Assembly (NCBI GenBank): GCA_943331345.2
Contig: CALQLF020000001.1
Coordinates: forward strand, 1-64,000
Origin: Candidatus Planktophila lacus
GTDB lineage: Bacteria > Pseudomonadota > Gammaproteobacteria > Steroidobacterales > Steroidobacteraceae
Reading direction: 5' to 3'
Length of the DNA: 64,000 nucleotides
The notes under the pieces were generated by a model. The model worked only from the letters and a program-made list of their open reading frames with translations. It was not told where the DNA came from and did not search any database. Positions within the stretch are counted from its first letter, which is position 1, and each line of letters opens with the position of its first letter. Positions 51,962-61,495 of the stretch are shown here, in pieces. A program made the position numbers and the translations under genes.

Positions 51962-53644
51962 ATGAGCAGCTCTTCCATCGCTACGCCGGGAGCTGAAACT
52001 TCGCCGGACGCAGGCGGAGCCTTCAGTTTCCGTGTCAGCGAAGACCCCATCGATGTACCCGCCGAACAAGCCACGCTAGGCGACCCCGGCGCGGGCGGCT
52101 ATGTGGCGTTCGAAGGCTGGGTACGCGAAACGAACGAAGGGCGGCGCGTAGTACGCCTCGCCTATGAGGCTTACCCCATGCTGGCGAACCGCGAGGGCCG
52201 CCGCATCATCGAAGAAGCACGCCAGCGTTTTGGCCTGAAGTCGGCCAGTTGCATCCACCGCACCGGCTTGCTGGAAATTGGTGGGCTTGCCGTGTGGGTG
52301 GGCGTCAGTGCCGCCCATCGTGGCGAAGCTTTCGCTGCATGCCGCTACATCATCGACGAAGTAAAACACCGCGTTCCGGTATGGAAGCAGGAGTTTTACG
52401 AGGACGGCGACAGCGGTTGGGTGAACTGCGAGCGTTGCGCTGCGGCGGCCGGACCTTCACACGGCAACGCGACCAGCACAGCAGCCAACGCCAGTCATGG
52501 CCACACGCATGCGCATTCGCATGGGCATGCCCACGACCATGCCCACGACCACGACCACGACCACGGCCACGGCCACGGCCACGCGCAGCCAGCGGCGGTA
52601 ACGGACGCCCCTGTCCCCTCACGCTTGCCGGACTACGCACGTCAGATGGCGCTACCGGAAGTAGGTGCCGCAGGCCAAGCCAAACTCGGCGCCGCTAAAG
52701 TCTTGGTCATCGGCTGCGGCGGCCTTGGCGTACCGGTCGCCACCTATCTCGCTGGTGCCGGCATCGGCTCGCTGACCTTGGTAGACCCGGACGTCCTCGA
52801 AGCCACCAACCTGCACCGGCAAATTGCTTATGCCGCGGCGGATTGCGGGCAGGCCAAGGTACTCTTGTTGGCCGCACGCCTGCGCGCCTTGAACCCGTCC
52901 ATCGGGCTGCACACCCATGCGGAAGCCGCGGATGCCGCCTTGCTTGACGCCCTAGTGCCACGTCACGACGTGGTCGTCGACTGCACGGACCGCTTGTCCG
53001 TGAAGTTCGCCGTGAACGATGCGGCCGTGCGCCATGGCATTCCGGCCGTGCTGGCGAGCGTGCACCAGTACGAAGGGCAGGTGCAGGTGGTGCGCCCCGG
53101 TGGCAGTTGCCTGCGTTGTGTCTGGCCGCAAGCGCCGCGCGATGGCGTGGTCGGCAATTGCGCCGAAGCCGGCGTACTGGGCCCCGTGCCCGGCCTCGTG
53201 GGTACTTGGCAAGCGTTTGAAGTCCTGCGTTTGCTGTTGGGTCTGGAAGCCCCTCGCGAAGGCGTGCTAACGGTCGACCTGCTCGCCGGCCAGACGCGCT
53301 TCCTCCGCGCGCCACGCGCCGCAGATTGCCCTGAACATGCCTTGAAGCATTCAGTGGCGCCCGGCGCACCGCTGGAGTTGCCAAGCTTGGCCGAAGGCCT
53401 CGCTCGTGGCTTGTGCGTGGTGGACGTGCGTGATGCTACAGAAGCCGCCGCCAACCCATTGCCCGTGGCGCATCACCACCTGCCCATGGCGACTTTGCTA
53501 AAAGACTTGAAGCAGTTACCTGCTACCGAGAATGGCTGGCTGTTCGTTTGCGTTCGCGGTATTCGCAGCCGCAGCGTGGCGGAGGCGTGTCGCGAGGCCG
53601 GGCATGCCGCAGCGTATTCGCTCAGCGGCGGCGCGCCGCACTAA
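51962..53644 (+). CDS. MoaE-(His-rich linker)-MoeB/ThiF-rhodanese fusion protein
   Basis: 560 residues joining three steps of molybdopterin sulfur transfer. MoaE domain: residues about 22-158, with Lys 135 and Lys 142 in VKHRVPVWKQEFY. Linker: residues 179-207 have 15 His, one at every second position. MoeB/ThiF domain: about 220-455, with RQMALPEVG, the nucleotide motif GCGGLG (251-256), DPDVLEATNLHRQ and one CxxC (CLRC, 383-386); the second zinc pair is CPEH (456-459) rather than CxxC. Rhodanese domain: about 475-560, catalytic Cys 530 in VCVRGIRSRS. It follows moaD by 4 nt. ATG 51962 is chosen since MoaE starts shortly after it. Confidence 0.92.
   Translation: MSSSSIATPGAETSPDAGGAFSFRVSEDPIDVPAEQATLGDPGAGGYVAFEGWVRETNEGRRVVRLAYEAYPMLANREGRRIIEEARQRFGLKSASCIHRTGLLEIGGLAVWVGVSAAHRGEAFAACRYIIDEVKHRVPVWKQEFYEDGDSGWVNCERCAAAAGPSHGNATSTAANASHGHTHAHSHGHAHDHAHDHDHDHGHGHGHAQPAAVTDAPVPSRLPDYARQMALPEVGAAGQAKLGAAKVLVIGCGGLGVPVATYLAGAGIGSLTLVDPDVLEATNLHRQIAYAAADCGQAKVLLLAARLRALNPSIGLHTHAEAADAALLDALVPRHDVVVDCTDRLSVKFAVNDAAVRHGIPAVLASVHQYEGQVQVVRPGGSCLRCVWPQAPRDGVVGNCAEAGVLGPVPGLVGTWQAFEVLRLLLGLEAPREGVLTVDLLAGQTRFLRAPRAADCPEHALKHSVAPGAPLELPSLAEGLARGLCVVDVRDATEAAANPLPVAHHHLPMATLLKDLKQLPATENGWLFVCVRGIRSRSVAEACREAGHAAAYSLSGGAPH
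52532..52583 (+). repeat. Hexanucleotide repeat encoding the His-rich linker
   Basis: Tandem CACGAC and CACGGC hexamers encode the alternating His-Asp and His-Gly part of the linker. The repeat unit is a multiple of three, so slippage would change linker length without shifting frame. Confidence 0.75.
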
Positions 53645-53647
53645 AGC

Positions 53648-53710
53648 GTCGCGAGCAAGCTCGCTCCCACAAAAACCGCTATGCCCTGTGGGAGGGAGCT
53701 TGCTCCCGAC
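53648..53710. repeat. REP pair (locus 7)
   Basis: Forward unit 53648-53671 (core GCGAGCAAGCTCGCTCCC) and reverse unit 53687-53710 (core GGGAGGGAGCTTGCTCCC) between the convergent fusion gene and proA. The pair could form a large hairpin and act as a terminator. Confidence 0.88.
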
Positions 53711-53713
53711 TCT

Positions 53714-55012
53714 TCACACCGGCCGGGTTTGCCCGCTGCCGCGAACCACGTACTTGTAGCTAGTCAACTGCTCCACGCCCACCGGGCCGCGTGCGTGGAA
53801 GCGGTCCGTGGAGATGCCTATCTCCGCGCCGAAACCGAACTCACCCCCATCCGCAAACTGCGTGGAGGCGTTATGCAACACAATGGCGCTATCCACCAGC
53901 GCCAGAAAGCGCTCGGCGACCGCAGCGTCTGCCGTGATGATGCTTTCGGTGTGCCCCGAACCCTTCTCGCGGATGTGTCGCACGGCTTCTTCCAAGCCTT
54001 CAACCACGCGTGCGGCAATGATGGGCGCCAGGAACTCGTGGCCAAAGTCTTCGGGCTTCGCCGCTACTACCCGCGCATCGGCCTGCTGACAGGCGGCATC
54101 GCCACGCACCTCGCAACCGGCGTCGAGCAAAGCCTGCAGCAATGCAGTGCGCTCGGCTTCCGGCCACGCCGCATCTATCAACAGCGTTTCGGCGGAACCA
54201 CAAACACCCGTGCGCCGCAGTTTCGCGTTCAGCACCACTTCGCGCGCCATCGCGGGCTCTGCCGCTGCATGAACGTACACATGGCAGATGCCATCGAGAT
54301 GCCCGATGACGGGCACACGCGCTTCCTGCTGCACGCGAGCCACCAATCCCTTGCCACCGCGCGGCACGACGACGTCGATGACACCGCGTGCTGCCAGCAA
54401 AGCACCCACCACCGCGCGGTCGCGCGTGGGAACCAGTTGTACTGCCGCCACCGGCAAGCCTGCTGCGACCAGTCCCTGCGCCAGACACGCATGCAGGGCT
54501 ACCGAAGAATTCAGGCTTTCACTGCCTCCACGCAAGATGGCCGCATTGCCGCTCTTCAGGCACAGGGCACCGGCATCCACCGTCACATTGGGGCGGCTTT
54601 CGTAAATGATGGCGATGACGCCCAGGGGCACACGAACCCGCTGGAAATGCAGCCCATTGGGCCGGGTCCATTCGCCGGTGATGGAGCCGACCGGGTCCGG
54701 CAGGGCCGCCACCTGCTCCAAACCTTGCGCAATGCCCTCGAGACGCTTCGCGTCCAGCGCCAAGCGGTCCAGCATGGCGGGTGACAGGCCTGCCGTACGC
54801 GCGGCCATCAAGTCCTGTTCATTCGCGGCCAAAATCTCCGCGGCACCAGCGCGCATGGCGGCGGCCGCCGCCAGCAAAGCCGCATTCTTCTGTGCCGTGG
54901 AGGCAGCAGCCAAGGCAGGCAAAGCGGCACGAGCCGCAGCTCCCATCTCGGCGACCAAAGCCGTAGCCGCAGAGGCGGCCATGGACGCGGTCGGCAGCTC
55001 GTTACTTGCCAT
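53714..55012 (-). CDS. proA: Glutamate-5-semialdehyde dehydrogenase (gamma-glutamyl phosphate reductase)
   Basis: Second enzyme of proline synthesis. 432 residues from ATG 55012, which has AAGGGAG 7 nt upstream; a GTG at 55018 is the alternative. Landmarks: [36 protein letters not shown] and the catalytic Cys in [15 protein letters not shown]. Follows proB with near-overlap. Confidence 0.95.
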   Translation of the reverse strand: MASNELPTASMAASAATALVAEMGAAARAALPALAAASTAQKNAALLAAAAAMRAGAAEILAANEQDLMAARTAGLSPAMLDRLALDAKRLEGIAQGLEQVAALPDPVGSITGEWTRPNGLHFQRVRVPLGVIAIIYESRPNVTVDAGALCLKSGNAAILRGGSESLNSSVALHACLAQGLVAAGLPVAAVQLVPTRDRAVVGALLAARGVIDVVVPRGGKGLVARVQQEARVPVIGHLDGICHVYVHAAAEPAMAREVVLNAKLRRTGVCGSAETLLIDAAWPEAERTALLQALLDAGCEVRGDAACQQADARVVAAKPEDFGHEFLAPIIAARVVEGLEEAVRHIREKGSGHTESIITADAAVAERFLALVDSAIVLHNASTQFADGGEFGFGAEIGISTDRFHARGPVGVEQLTSYKYVVRGSGQTRPV

Positions 55013-55014
55013 GT

Positions 55015-56181
55015 TCACGCTCCCTTGCCGCGCGCCGCAGGTACCAGCATGACGAGATCGTCGCGATGCACCAGTTCTTCGCGACCACGGAAGCCGACGA
55101 GACTTTCAATATCGGCGCTTTTGCGACCACGGATGCGTAGCGCATCAGCGGCCGAGTAAGCCGCCAGGCCACGGGCAATCTCGCGGCCTTCCGGATCCAG
55201 AATGCTCACGGCATCGCCACGTTCGAAGCGCCCGGCGACCGCCAAGACACCCGCTGGGAGCAGACTCTTGCCACGAGCGAGTGCCGCTGCTGCGCCGGCA
55301 TCCACCGCTACTTTGCCGGCAGGCTGCAAGGCACCAGCAATCCACTGCTTGCGCGCTGCGCGCGGCGTAGTGGTGGGCAGGAACCAAGTAGAGCGGGCTC
55401 CGGAAGCGACGGCACGCAACGGATTTTCCACATGACCGCTGGCCACGCACATGGCACAGCCAGCCTCTACTGCAATGCGGGCAGCCGCCACCTTGGTAGC
55501 CATGCCGCCTGAACCGACACCAGAAGTGGGCCCGGTGGCCATGGCCTCGATTTCCGCCGTGATCTCCCGGACCTCGGGAATAAAGGTGGCCGTAGGATCT
55601 TTGCCGGGGTCGGCGGTATACAAGCCATCGATGTCCGACAGCAGCATGAGGCAGTCTGCGCTCGCCATCTGCGCCACTCGCGCAGCAAGGCGGTCGTTGT
55701 CGCCGTAGCGAATCTCGGCGGTGGCCACCGTATCGTTTTCGTTGATGACCGGGATGGCGCCCAACGACAGCAGTGTGTCGAGCGTGCGTCGGGCGTTCAG
55801 GTAACGACGGCGTTGCTCGGTGTCGTCCAAGGTGAGCAGCAACTGCGCCACCTGCAGGCCACGGCTTTCCAGCACTTCCTTCCAGGCATGGGCGAGACGA
55901 ATCTGGCCGACGGCAGCCGCAGCCTGACTTTCCTCCAAACGCAACTTTCCGGCCGGCAAGCCCAACTGCCGACGCCCGAGCGCGATTGCCCCAGAGGACA
56001 CAAGAATGACCTGCGCCCCACGCTCACGCGCAGCCAACAAGTCGTCTGCGAGCGCCTCCAGCCACTGTCGGTTGATGCGGCCATTGCGACTGTCTACCAA
56101 CAGCGCCGACCCCACCTTGACCACCAACCGGCGGGATTGGAGCAGGCGCTTGGCGCGAGCCTTGAATTCAGCAGGTTTCAT
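55015..56181 (-). CDS. proB: Glutamate 5-kinase
   Basis: First enzyme of proline synthesis, forming gamma-glutamyl phosphate. 388 residues from ATG 56181: amino-acid kinase domain ([63 protein letters not shown]) and a C-terminal PUA domain ([21 protein letters not shown]). Open frame upstream to 56244 lacks conservation. Confidence 0.95.
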   Translation of the reverse strand: MKPAEFKARAKRLLQSRRLVVKVGSALLVDSRNGRINRQWLEALADDLLAARERGAQVILVSSGAIALGRRQLGLPAGKLRLEESQAAAAVGQIRLAHAWKEVLESRGLQVAQLLLTLDDTEQRRRYLNARRTLDTLLSLGAIPVINENDTVATAEIRYGDNDRLAARVAQMASADCLMLLSDIDGLYTADPGKDPTATFIPEVREITAEIEAMATGPTSGVGSGGMATKVAAARIAVEAGCAMCVASGHVENPLRAVASGARSTWFLPTTTPRAARKQWIAGALQPAGKVAVDAGAAAALARGKSLLPAGVLAVAGRFERGDAVSILDPEGREIARGLAAYSAADALRIRGRKSADIESLVGFRGREELVHRDDLVMLVPAARGKGA

Positions 56182-56404
56182 CTTCGCGACTCTTTTCCTG
56201 GCTGTGTTGGCAAGCGCACCGCACCCACCAACTGTCCCGTACAACTCTTAAGGGCATTCATTTTCGCATGTTTTTCCAAGGGGATTCACGGCAAACCGTA
56301 GGCCGCTGGCGGGTTGTACCTATTCATCGGCATCAGGGCTATCCCTAACATTAGCCACATCCCTGCACAGCGTTGCGGGCAACAATAAAAACGAGGCTGG
56401 AAAC

Positions 56405-57829
56405 ATGCAGCAAACCGAACACTACAACGACCGCGTGGTTAGGCAGTTCGCCCTGATGACCGTGGTCTGGGGCATCGTGGGCATGTTGGTCGGGGTGATT
56501 ATCGCCTCCCAGTTGCTCTGGCCGGCGCTGAACTTCGACATCCCCTGGCTAACCTATTCCAGGCTTCGGCCGCTCCACACGAACGCCGTCATCTTCGCTT
56601 TCGGCGGTTCGGCGCTCTTCGCCACCAGCTACTACATCGTCCAGCGCACCTGCCATGTCCGCTTGTTCGCAGACAAACTAGCTGGCTTCACGTTCTGGGG
56701 CTGGCAAGCCATCATCCTGTCGGCGGCTATCACTCTGCCGCTGGGCATTACCAGCGGCAAGGAATACGCCGAACTGGAATGGCCCATCGATATCCTCATC
56801 ACCATCGTCTGGGTGTCCTACGCCGTGGTGTTCTTCGGCACTCTCGCCAAGCGCCGCGTACAGCACATCTATGTAGCCAACTGGTTCTTCGCGGCCTACA
56901 TAATCACCATCGCCGTCCTGCACCTCGTGAATAGCGCCGCCATGCCTGCGACTCTGTTCCGCTCGTATAGCATCTACCCAGGCGTGGTCGACGCCATGGT
57001 CCAGTGGTGGTACGGGCACAACGCCGTAGGCTTCTTCCTCACCGCCGGCTTCCTCGGCATGATGTACTACTTCATTCCGAAGCAGGCGGGTCGCCCAATC
57101 TTCAGCTACCGCCTATCGGTAGTGCACTTCTGGGCGCTCATCTCACTGTACATGTGGGCCGGCCCCCATCATCTGATCTACACCTCGCTGCCGGACTGGG
57201 TGCAATCGCTAGGCATGGTGTTCAGCCTCATGCTTATCGCGCCGAGTTGGGGCGGCATGATCAATGGCGTCATGACGCTCTCGGGCGCCTGGCACAAGCT
57301 CCGCACGGACCCCATCCTGAAGTTCCTCGTGGTCTCGCTGTCGTTTTACGGCATGTCGACATTCGAGGGCCCGATGATGTCCATCAAGAGCGTCAATGCT
57401 CTCTCGCACTACACGGACTGGACCATCGGTCATGTGCACTCCGGCGCGCTGGGTTGGGTGGCCATGATCTCTGTGGGCTCCCTCTACGCGCTCATCCCGC
57501 GTCTCTACGGTCTCGACCGTATGTACAGCATCAAGGCTATCGACATCCACTTCTGGACCACCACGATTGGCATCGTGCTGTATGTGGCGGCCATGTGGAT
57601 TGCCGGCCTGATGCAAGGCCTGATGTGGCGCGCGTTGAATGCCGACGGCACGCTCACCTACACCTTTGTCGAAGCCCTCAAAGCGACCTACCCGTATTAC
57701 GCGGTGCGTGTGCTGGGTGGCTTCATGGTATTCAGCGGCATGCTGCTCATGGCCTGGAACGTGTGGAAAACGGTCAGTAGCGTCAAGCGTGGGCCGGACA
57801 TCCCCGTTCTCGCCCCGACTGCGCACTGA
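56405..57829 (+). CDS. ccoN: cbb3-type cytochrome c oxidase subunit I (CcoN)
   Basis: Catalytic heme-copper subunit of the high-affinity terminal oxidase, 474 residues, about 12 membrane helices. Heme and CuB ligands are seen in [34 protein letters not shown] and [14 protein letters not shown]. It is divergent from proB across a 223-nt gap; no clear FNR/ANR box (TTGAT-N4-ATCAA) is visible there, so oxygen control is not evident from sequence. First gene of the cco operon. Confidence 0.96.
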   Translation: MQQTEHYNDRVVRQFALMTVVWGIVGMLVGVIIASQLLWPALNFDIPWLTYSRLRPLHTNAVIFAFGGSALFATSYYIVQRTCHVRLFADKLAGFTFWGWQAIILSAAITLPLGITSGKEYAELEWPIDILITIVWVSYAVVFFGTLAKRRVQHIYVANWFFAAYIITIAVLHLVNSAAMPATLFRSYSIYPGVVDAMVQWWYGHNAVGFFLTAGFLGMMYYFIPKQAGRPIFSYRLSVVHFWALISLYMWAGPHHLIYTSLPDWVQSLGMVFSLMLIAPSWGGMINGVMTLSGAWHKLRTDPILKFLVVSLSFYGMSTFEGPMMSIKSVNALSHYTDWTIGHVHSGALGWVAMISVGSLYALIPRLYGLDRMYSIKAIDIHFWTTTIGIVLYVAAMWIAGLMQGLMWRALNADGTLTYTFVEALKATYPYYAVRVLGGFMVFSGMLLMAWNVWKTVSSVKRGPDIPVLAPTAH

Positions 57830-57854
57830 ACCCCACAGGACAAGGAACAGCAAC

Positions 57855-58466
57855 ATGAACCATGACCTGATTGAACGTCGTATCGGCCTGATGGGTGTGC
57901 TGGTGGCTATCGTCATCAGCATCGGTGGTCTGGTCGAGATTGTGCCGCTCTATGCGGAAGGCATCGTCACCAAACCGGCAGCGGGCGTTAAACCCGGTAG
58001 TGCCTTGGAAGTGGCTGGTCGTGACATCTATCGTCGAGAGGGCTGCTATAACTGCCACTCGCAGATGATTCGGCCCCTACGCGCCGAGACGGAGCGTTAC
58101 GGTCACTACTCCGTGGCCGGCGAGTCGGTCTATGACCATCCGTTCCAGTTCGGCTCGAAGCGTACGGGGCCGGACCTCGCCCGCGTCGGCGGTCGGTACT
58201 CGGACGAATGGCATCGCATCCACCTCAACAATGCTCGTGATGTCGTGCCCGAGTCCAACATGCCCGGCTATCCGTGGCTGGCTGAAAACACGCTGGATGG
58301 CGCCGATATCGCGGCCTCCATGAAGGCGCTGCAACGAGTAGGCGTTCCCTATACCGCCGAGCAAATCGCGGCGGCCCCTGCAGAAGTAGCCGGCAAGACC
58401 GAGCAAGACGCGCTAATCGCCTACCTGCAGAGCCTAGGCACCGCGTCCAAGACCTGGGAGCGCTGA
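57855..58466 (+). CDS. ccoO: cbb3 oxidase monoheme cytochrome c subunit (CcoO)
   Basis: 203 residues with one N-terminal membrane anchor ([16 protein letters not shown]) and a single heme site [24 protein letters not shown] 57855 starts after AAGGAACAG. Confidence 0.95.
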   Translation: MNHDLIERRIGLMGVLVAIVISIGGLVEIVPLYAEGIVTKPAAGVKPGSALEVAGRDIYRREGCYNCHSQMIRPLRAETERYGHYSVAGESVYDHPFQFGSKRTGPDLARVGGRYSDEWHRIHLNNARDVVPESNMPGYPWLAENTLDGADIAASMKALQRVGVPYTAEQIAAAPAEVAGKTEQDALIAYLQSLGTASKTWER

Positions 58467-58469
58467 GCC

Positions 58470-58631
58470 ATGAACGGACTTCTCTCGGGCATCAGCACGG
58501 CTTTGGCCATGCTCGCTTTCGTGGGCACCGTGGTCTGGGCTTATAGCCACCGGCGCAATGGCGAATTCGAGGCGCTATCCAAAGTGCCTCTGGAAGAAGA
58601 TGCCAAAGCGCTACAGGAGAAACAACCGTGA
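58470..58631 (+). CDS. ccoQ: cbb3 oxidase subunit CcoQ
   Basis: 53-residue protein with one membrane helix (LAMLAFVGTVVWAYS) and a charged tail, typical of CcoQ/FixQ, which stabilises the complex. It starts 3 nt after ccoO and overlaps ccoP by 4 nt. Confidence 0.85.
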   Translation: MNGLLSGISTALAMLAFVGTVVWAYSHRRNGEFEALSKVPLEEDAKALQEKQP

Positions 58632-59620
58632 ACGGCTTCTGGAGCTACTGGGTCATCATCCTCACGAGCATCAATATCGCCGGGGCACTCTGGTTGCTGT
58701 GGACCACCTCGCGCAAGCGCCCTGGCGACCAAGGGCCTTCAGAGGAAACCACCGGGCACACCTGGGACGGCGACCTCAGCGAATACAACAATCCGTTGCC
58801 ACGCTGGTGGCTGTGGGGCTTCTACGCCTCCGTCATCTTCGGTCTAGGCTACTTGGCCTTCTACCCCGGCCTTGGCAACTTTGCCGGTCGCCTCGGCTGG
58901 ACCCAGGAGAATGCCTGGGCTGCCGATGTTGCCCTAGCGCGCAAACAGAGCGATTTCCAACTCGCCCACTACGATCATATGAATTTGCATACGCTGCGGC
59001 ATGATGCGAATGCCATGCGGACGGCACGCAACCTGTTCGCCAACAACTGCGCAGCCTGCCACGGCACAGACGCGCACGGCAGCAAGGGCTTCCCCAATCT
59101 CACCGATGCCGACTGGCTGCATGGCGGCGACCCCACCGCCATCACCACCACCATCACGCAAGGCCGCGTGGCTGTCATGCCAGCCTGGGAAGCCGTCATC
59201 GGCCCTGAAGGCGTAGAGCAGGTGTCCAGTTACGTGCTGGCACTCTCTGGACACCCCGGTGATGCGCAGATGCAAGTGCAGGCCAAGGCCGGTGCAGAGA
59301 AGTTCGCCACAGTATGCGCGGCCTGCCATGGTGCCGATGGGCGCGGCAATACCGCGTTGGGTGCACCGAATCTCACCGACAACATCTGGCTCTACGCCGG
59401 CAACGTGGAAACCATTCGCGAAACGGTAGGCAAAGGCCGCAACAACCAGATGCCGGCCCACGCAGCCAAGCTCGGCGCGACGCGCGTCAAGTTGCTAACT
59501 GCTTACGTCTTGAATCTCTCCGGCGCACCGGATGAGGAAAATGAAGAACCAGAAGCGAACAGCTTGCTCGAGGGGAGCACGCATGAACCAACCAACACCG
59601 CAGGCACCCAAGCCCACTGA
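58628..59620 (+). CDS. ccoP: cbb3 oxidase diheme cytochrome c subunit (CcoP)
   Basis: 330 residues starting at GTG 58628 (AGGAG 8 nt upstream). Two N-terminal helices, then two heme sites NNCAACHGTD and TVCAACHGAD with a Met ligand after each. The end overlaps the next small gene by 38 nt. Confidence 0.95.
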   Translation: MNGFWSYWVIILTSINIAGALWLLWTTSRKRPGDQGPSEETTGHTWDGDLSEYNNPLPRWWLWGFYASVIFGLGYLAFYPGLGNFAGRLGWTQENAWAADVALARKQSDFQLAHYDHMNLHTLRHDANAMRTARNLFANNCAACHGTDAHGSKGFPNLTDADWLHGGDPTAITTTITQGRVAVMPAWEAVIGPEGVEQVSSYVLALSGHPGDAQMQVQAKAGAEKFATVCAACHGADGRGNTALGAPNLTDNIWLYAGNVETIRETVGKGRNNQMPAHAAKLGATRVKLLTAYVLNLSGAPDEENEEPEANSLLEGSTHEPTNTAGTQAH

Positions 59621-59924
59621 GCGGGACGCCGTGGAAGACGAACTGCCGGAGGCCACACCCGCCACGTGGCCGCCGGCGGGCCGCAACCTAGCAATGGTCC
59701 TGTGGCCATCGTTCTTGGCGGCTGGCATGGCCACCATGTTCATGTTCGCGTGGGTAGACCCACTGGCTCTGGAGGCCTGCGCCCTGCCCTCCCCCCTGCT
59801 GAGTAGTCGCCTGACCGGTTACGGGTTAGGTTTCTTCTTTTTCTGGGGCATCTCGGCGAGCGCCAGCGGCATCACGCTATACCTCGCCTCCACGCTGCGC
59901 AGCCCCACTGACGAGCCAAAATGA
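59583..59924 (+). CDS. Small membrane protein inside the cco operon, function unknown
   Basis: 113 residues, a charged Pro-rich N-terminus and two hydrophobic segments (LAMVLWPSFLAAGMATMFMF and LTGYGLGFFFFWGISASASG). It overlaps ccoP by 38 nt and ccoG by 4 nt, so it is fixed in the operon. I do not recognise the family; a role in oxidase assembly is inferred from position only. Confidence 0.75.
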   Translation: MNQPTPQAPKPTERDAVEDELPEATPATWPPAGRNLAMVLWPSFLAAGMATMFMFAWVDPLALEACALPSPLLSSRLTGYGLGFFFFWGISASASGITLYLASTLRSPTDEPK

Positions 59925-61312
59925 CCCACGCCAACGACGCAGCCCCGGCCGAAAGCTACTACGCCAAGCATCACAAAATTTATCCGCGCGAAGTAAAAGG
60001 GCGTTTTGCCCGCCTCCGCACCATCGCCGTGTTTGCACTGCTTGGCCTGTACTACCTGCTCCCGTGGATGAACTGGAACGGTCGACAGGCCATCCTGTTC
60101 GACCTCCCCGCCCGCCAATTCCACCTGTTTGGCCTCGTCATGTGGCCGCAGGACTTCATCTTTCTCACCCTGCTGCTGGTCATCGCCGGCTTGACGCTCT
60201 TCTTCAGCACCGCCATGGCCGGGCGTCTATGGTGCGGCTTTGCTTGTCCGCAAACCGTATGGACCGACGTATTCCTGTGGATGGAACGTGCCATTGAAGG
60301 CGACCGCGCACGGCGACTGAAACTGGACCGCGCGCCATGGACTCTGCAAAAGCTTTTGCGCAAGGGCGGAAAACAGTTAGCGTGGATCACCTTCGCGCTG
60401 TGGACAGGCTTCACGTTCGTTGGCTTCTTCACCCCTATCCGCTCGTTACTACCTAGCGCCTTGGCTTTTCAACTCGGCCCCTGGGAAACCTTCTGGAGCT
60501 TGTTCTACGGCTTTGCCACCTACGGCAACGCCGGCTACCTGCGCGAGCAAGTGTGCAAGTACATGTGCCCTTACGCGCGCTTTCAGAGCGCGATGTTCGA
60601 CAAGGATACTTTGGTCATTACCTACGACGCGCGCCGTGGCGAGCCGCGCGGCAGTCGTCCACGCGGCGTGGACGCACGCAGTCGCGGACAGGGCGACTGT
60701 ATCGACTGCAAAGCCTGCGTGCAGGTTTGTCCGACCGGCATCGACATCCGCGAGGGCCTCCAATACGAATGTATTTCCTGCGCCGCATGTATCGACGCCT
60801 GCGACAGCGTGATGGACCAGATGCAGAGCCCACTTGGGCTCATTCGTTTCACCACCCAACACGCCCTCGACGGCAAGGCCACCCAACTGCTGCGGCCCAG
60901 AGTCATCGTCTACGGCACCATACTCGCTCTACTCTGCGTCGCGTTCGTGGTTTCGCTAAGCCTCCGCAAGCCCTTGGCCATGGATGTTCTACGTGACCGC
61001 AGCACGCTTTACCGCGAATTGCAGGACGCCAACGGTGAGCAGTGGTTCGAAAACGCCTACGAACTGCGCGTCATGAACAAGGACAGCGTCGCCCATCACT
61101 ACCTGCTGACGGTTGCCGGTCTCGAAGGACTCACCGTGGATACCGCGGGTACACAGTTGGAGGCCGGTCCCGGCGAAGCAGATTCCATTCCAGTGCGCTT
61201 GCGCGCGCCCGGCAGTAGCGCCCATGGTTCACGCCCGGTGCAGTTCATGCTGCAGCAGGTGGAAGGCAACCAGAGCACTGTGACCGAAAAATCCCGCTTC
61301 ATCGCTCCTTAA
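59921..61312 (+). CDS. ccoG: Cytochrome c oxidase accessory protein CcoG
   Basis: 463-residue membrane protein with two 4Fe-4S ferredoxin motifs (CIDCKACVQVCPTGIDI and CISCAACIDACD), several helices and a C-terminal IgG-like domain. GRLWCGFACPQTVWTD is the family signature. CcoG is thought to reduce copper for delivery to the oxidase. Confidence 0.95.
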   Translation: MTHANDAAPAESYYAKHHKIYPREVKGRFARLRTIAVFALLGLYYLLPWMNWNGRQAILFDLPARQFHLFGLVMWPQDFIFLTLLLVIAGLTLFFSTAMAGRLWCGFACPQTVWTDVFLWMERAIEGDRARRLKLDRAPWTLQKLLRKGGKQLAWITFALWTGFTFVGFFTPIRSLLPSALAFQLGPWETFWSLFYGFATYGNAGYLREQVCKYMCPYARFQSAMFDKDTLVITYDARRGEPRGSRPRGVDARSRGQGDCIDCKACVQVCPTGIDIREGLQYECISCAACIDACDSVMDQMQSPLGLIRFTTQHALDGKATQLLRPRVIVYGTILALLCVAFVVSLSLRKPLAMDVLRDRSTLYRELQDANGEQWFENAYELRVMNKDSVAHHYLLTVAGLEGLTVDTAGTQLEAGPGEADSIPVRLRAPGSSAHGSRPVQFMLQQVEGNQSTVTEKSRFIAP

Positions 61313-61330
61313 GACTGCTTGGACCCCCCC

Positions 61331-61495
61331 ATGAACACCACCGCCGCCGCCCGCCCTTGGTACCGTGAAGCCATGGTGTGGCTGGTCATCCTCTTCCCCT
61401 TCCTGGCACTCTGCGCAGGTGTGTGGACCGTATGGGTCGCCACGCACGGTGCCGATACGCCCGTCGAGCGCGTGGAACCGGTCGCGCGTGGCTGA
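61331..61495 (+). CDS. Very short FixH/CcoH-like membrane protein
   Basis: 54 residues: MNTTAAARPWYREAMVWLVI begins the single helix, then a short tail with VERVEPVARG. It has the place and N-terminal form of FixH (CcoH), but normal FixH has about 150 residues with a periplasmic domain, which is missing here. It overlaps ccoI by 8 nt. Confidence 0.7.
   Translation: MNTTAAARPWYREAMVWLVILFPFLALCAGVWTVWVATHGADTPVERVEPVARG

Noticed and set aside
56182-56404. FNR/ANR box upstream of ccoN
   Set aside because: No TTGAT-N4-ATCAA or close variant was found by eye in the gap, so no site is claimed.
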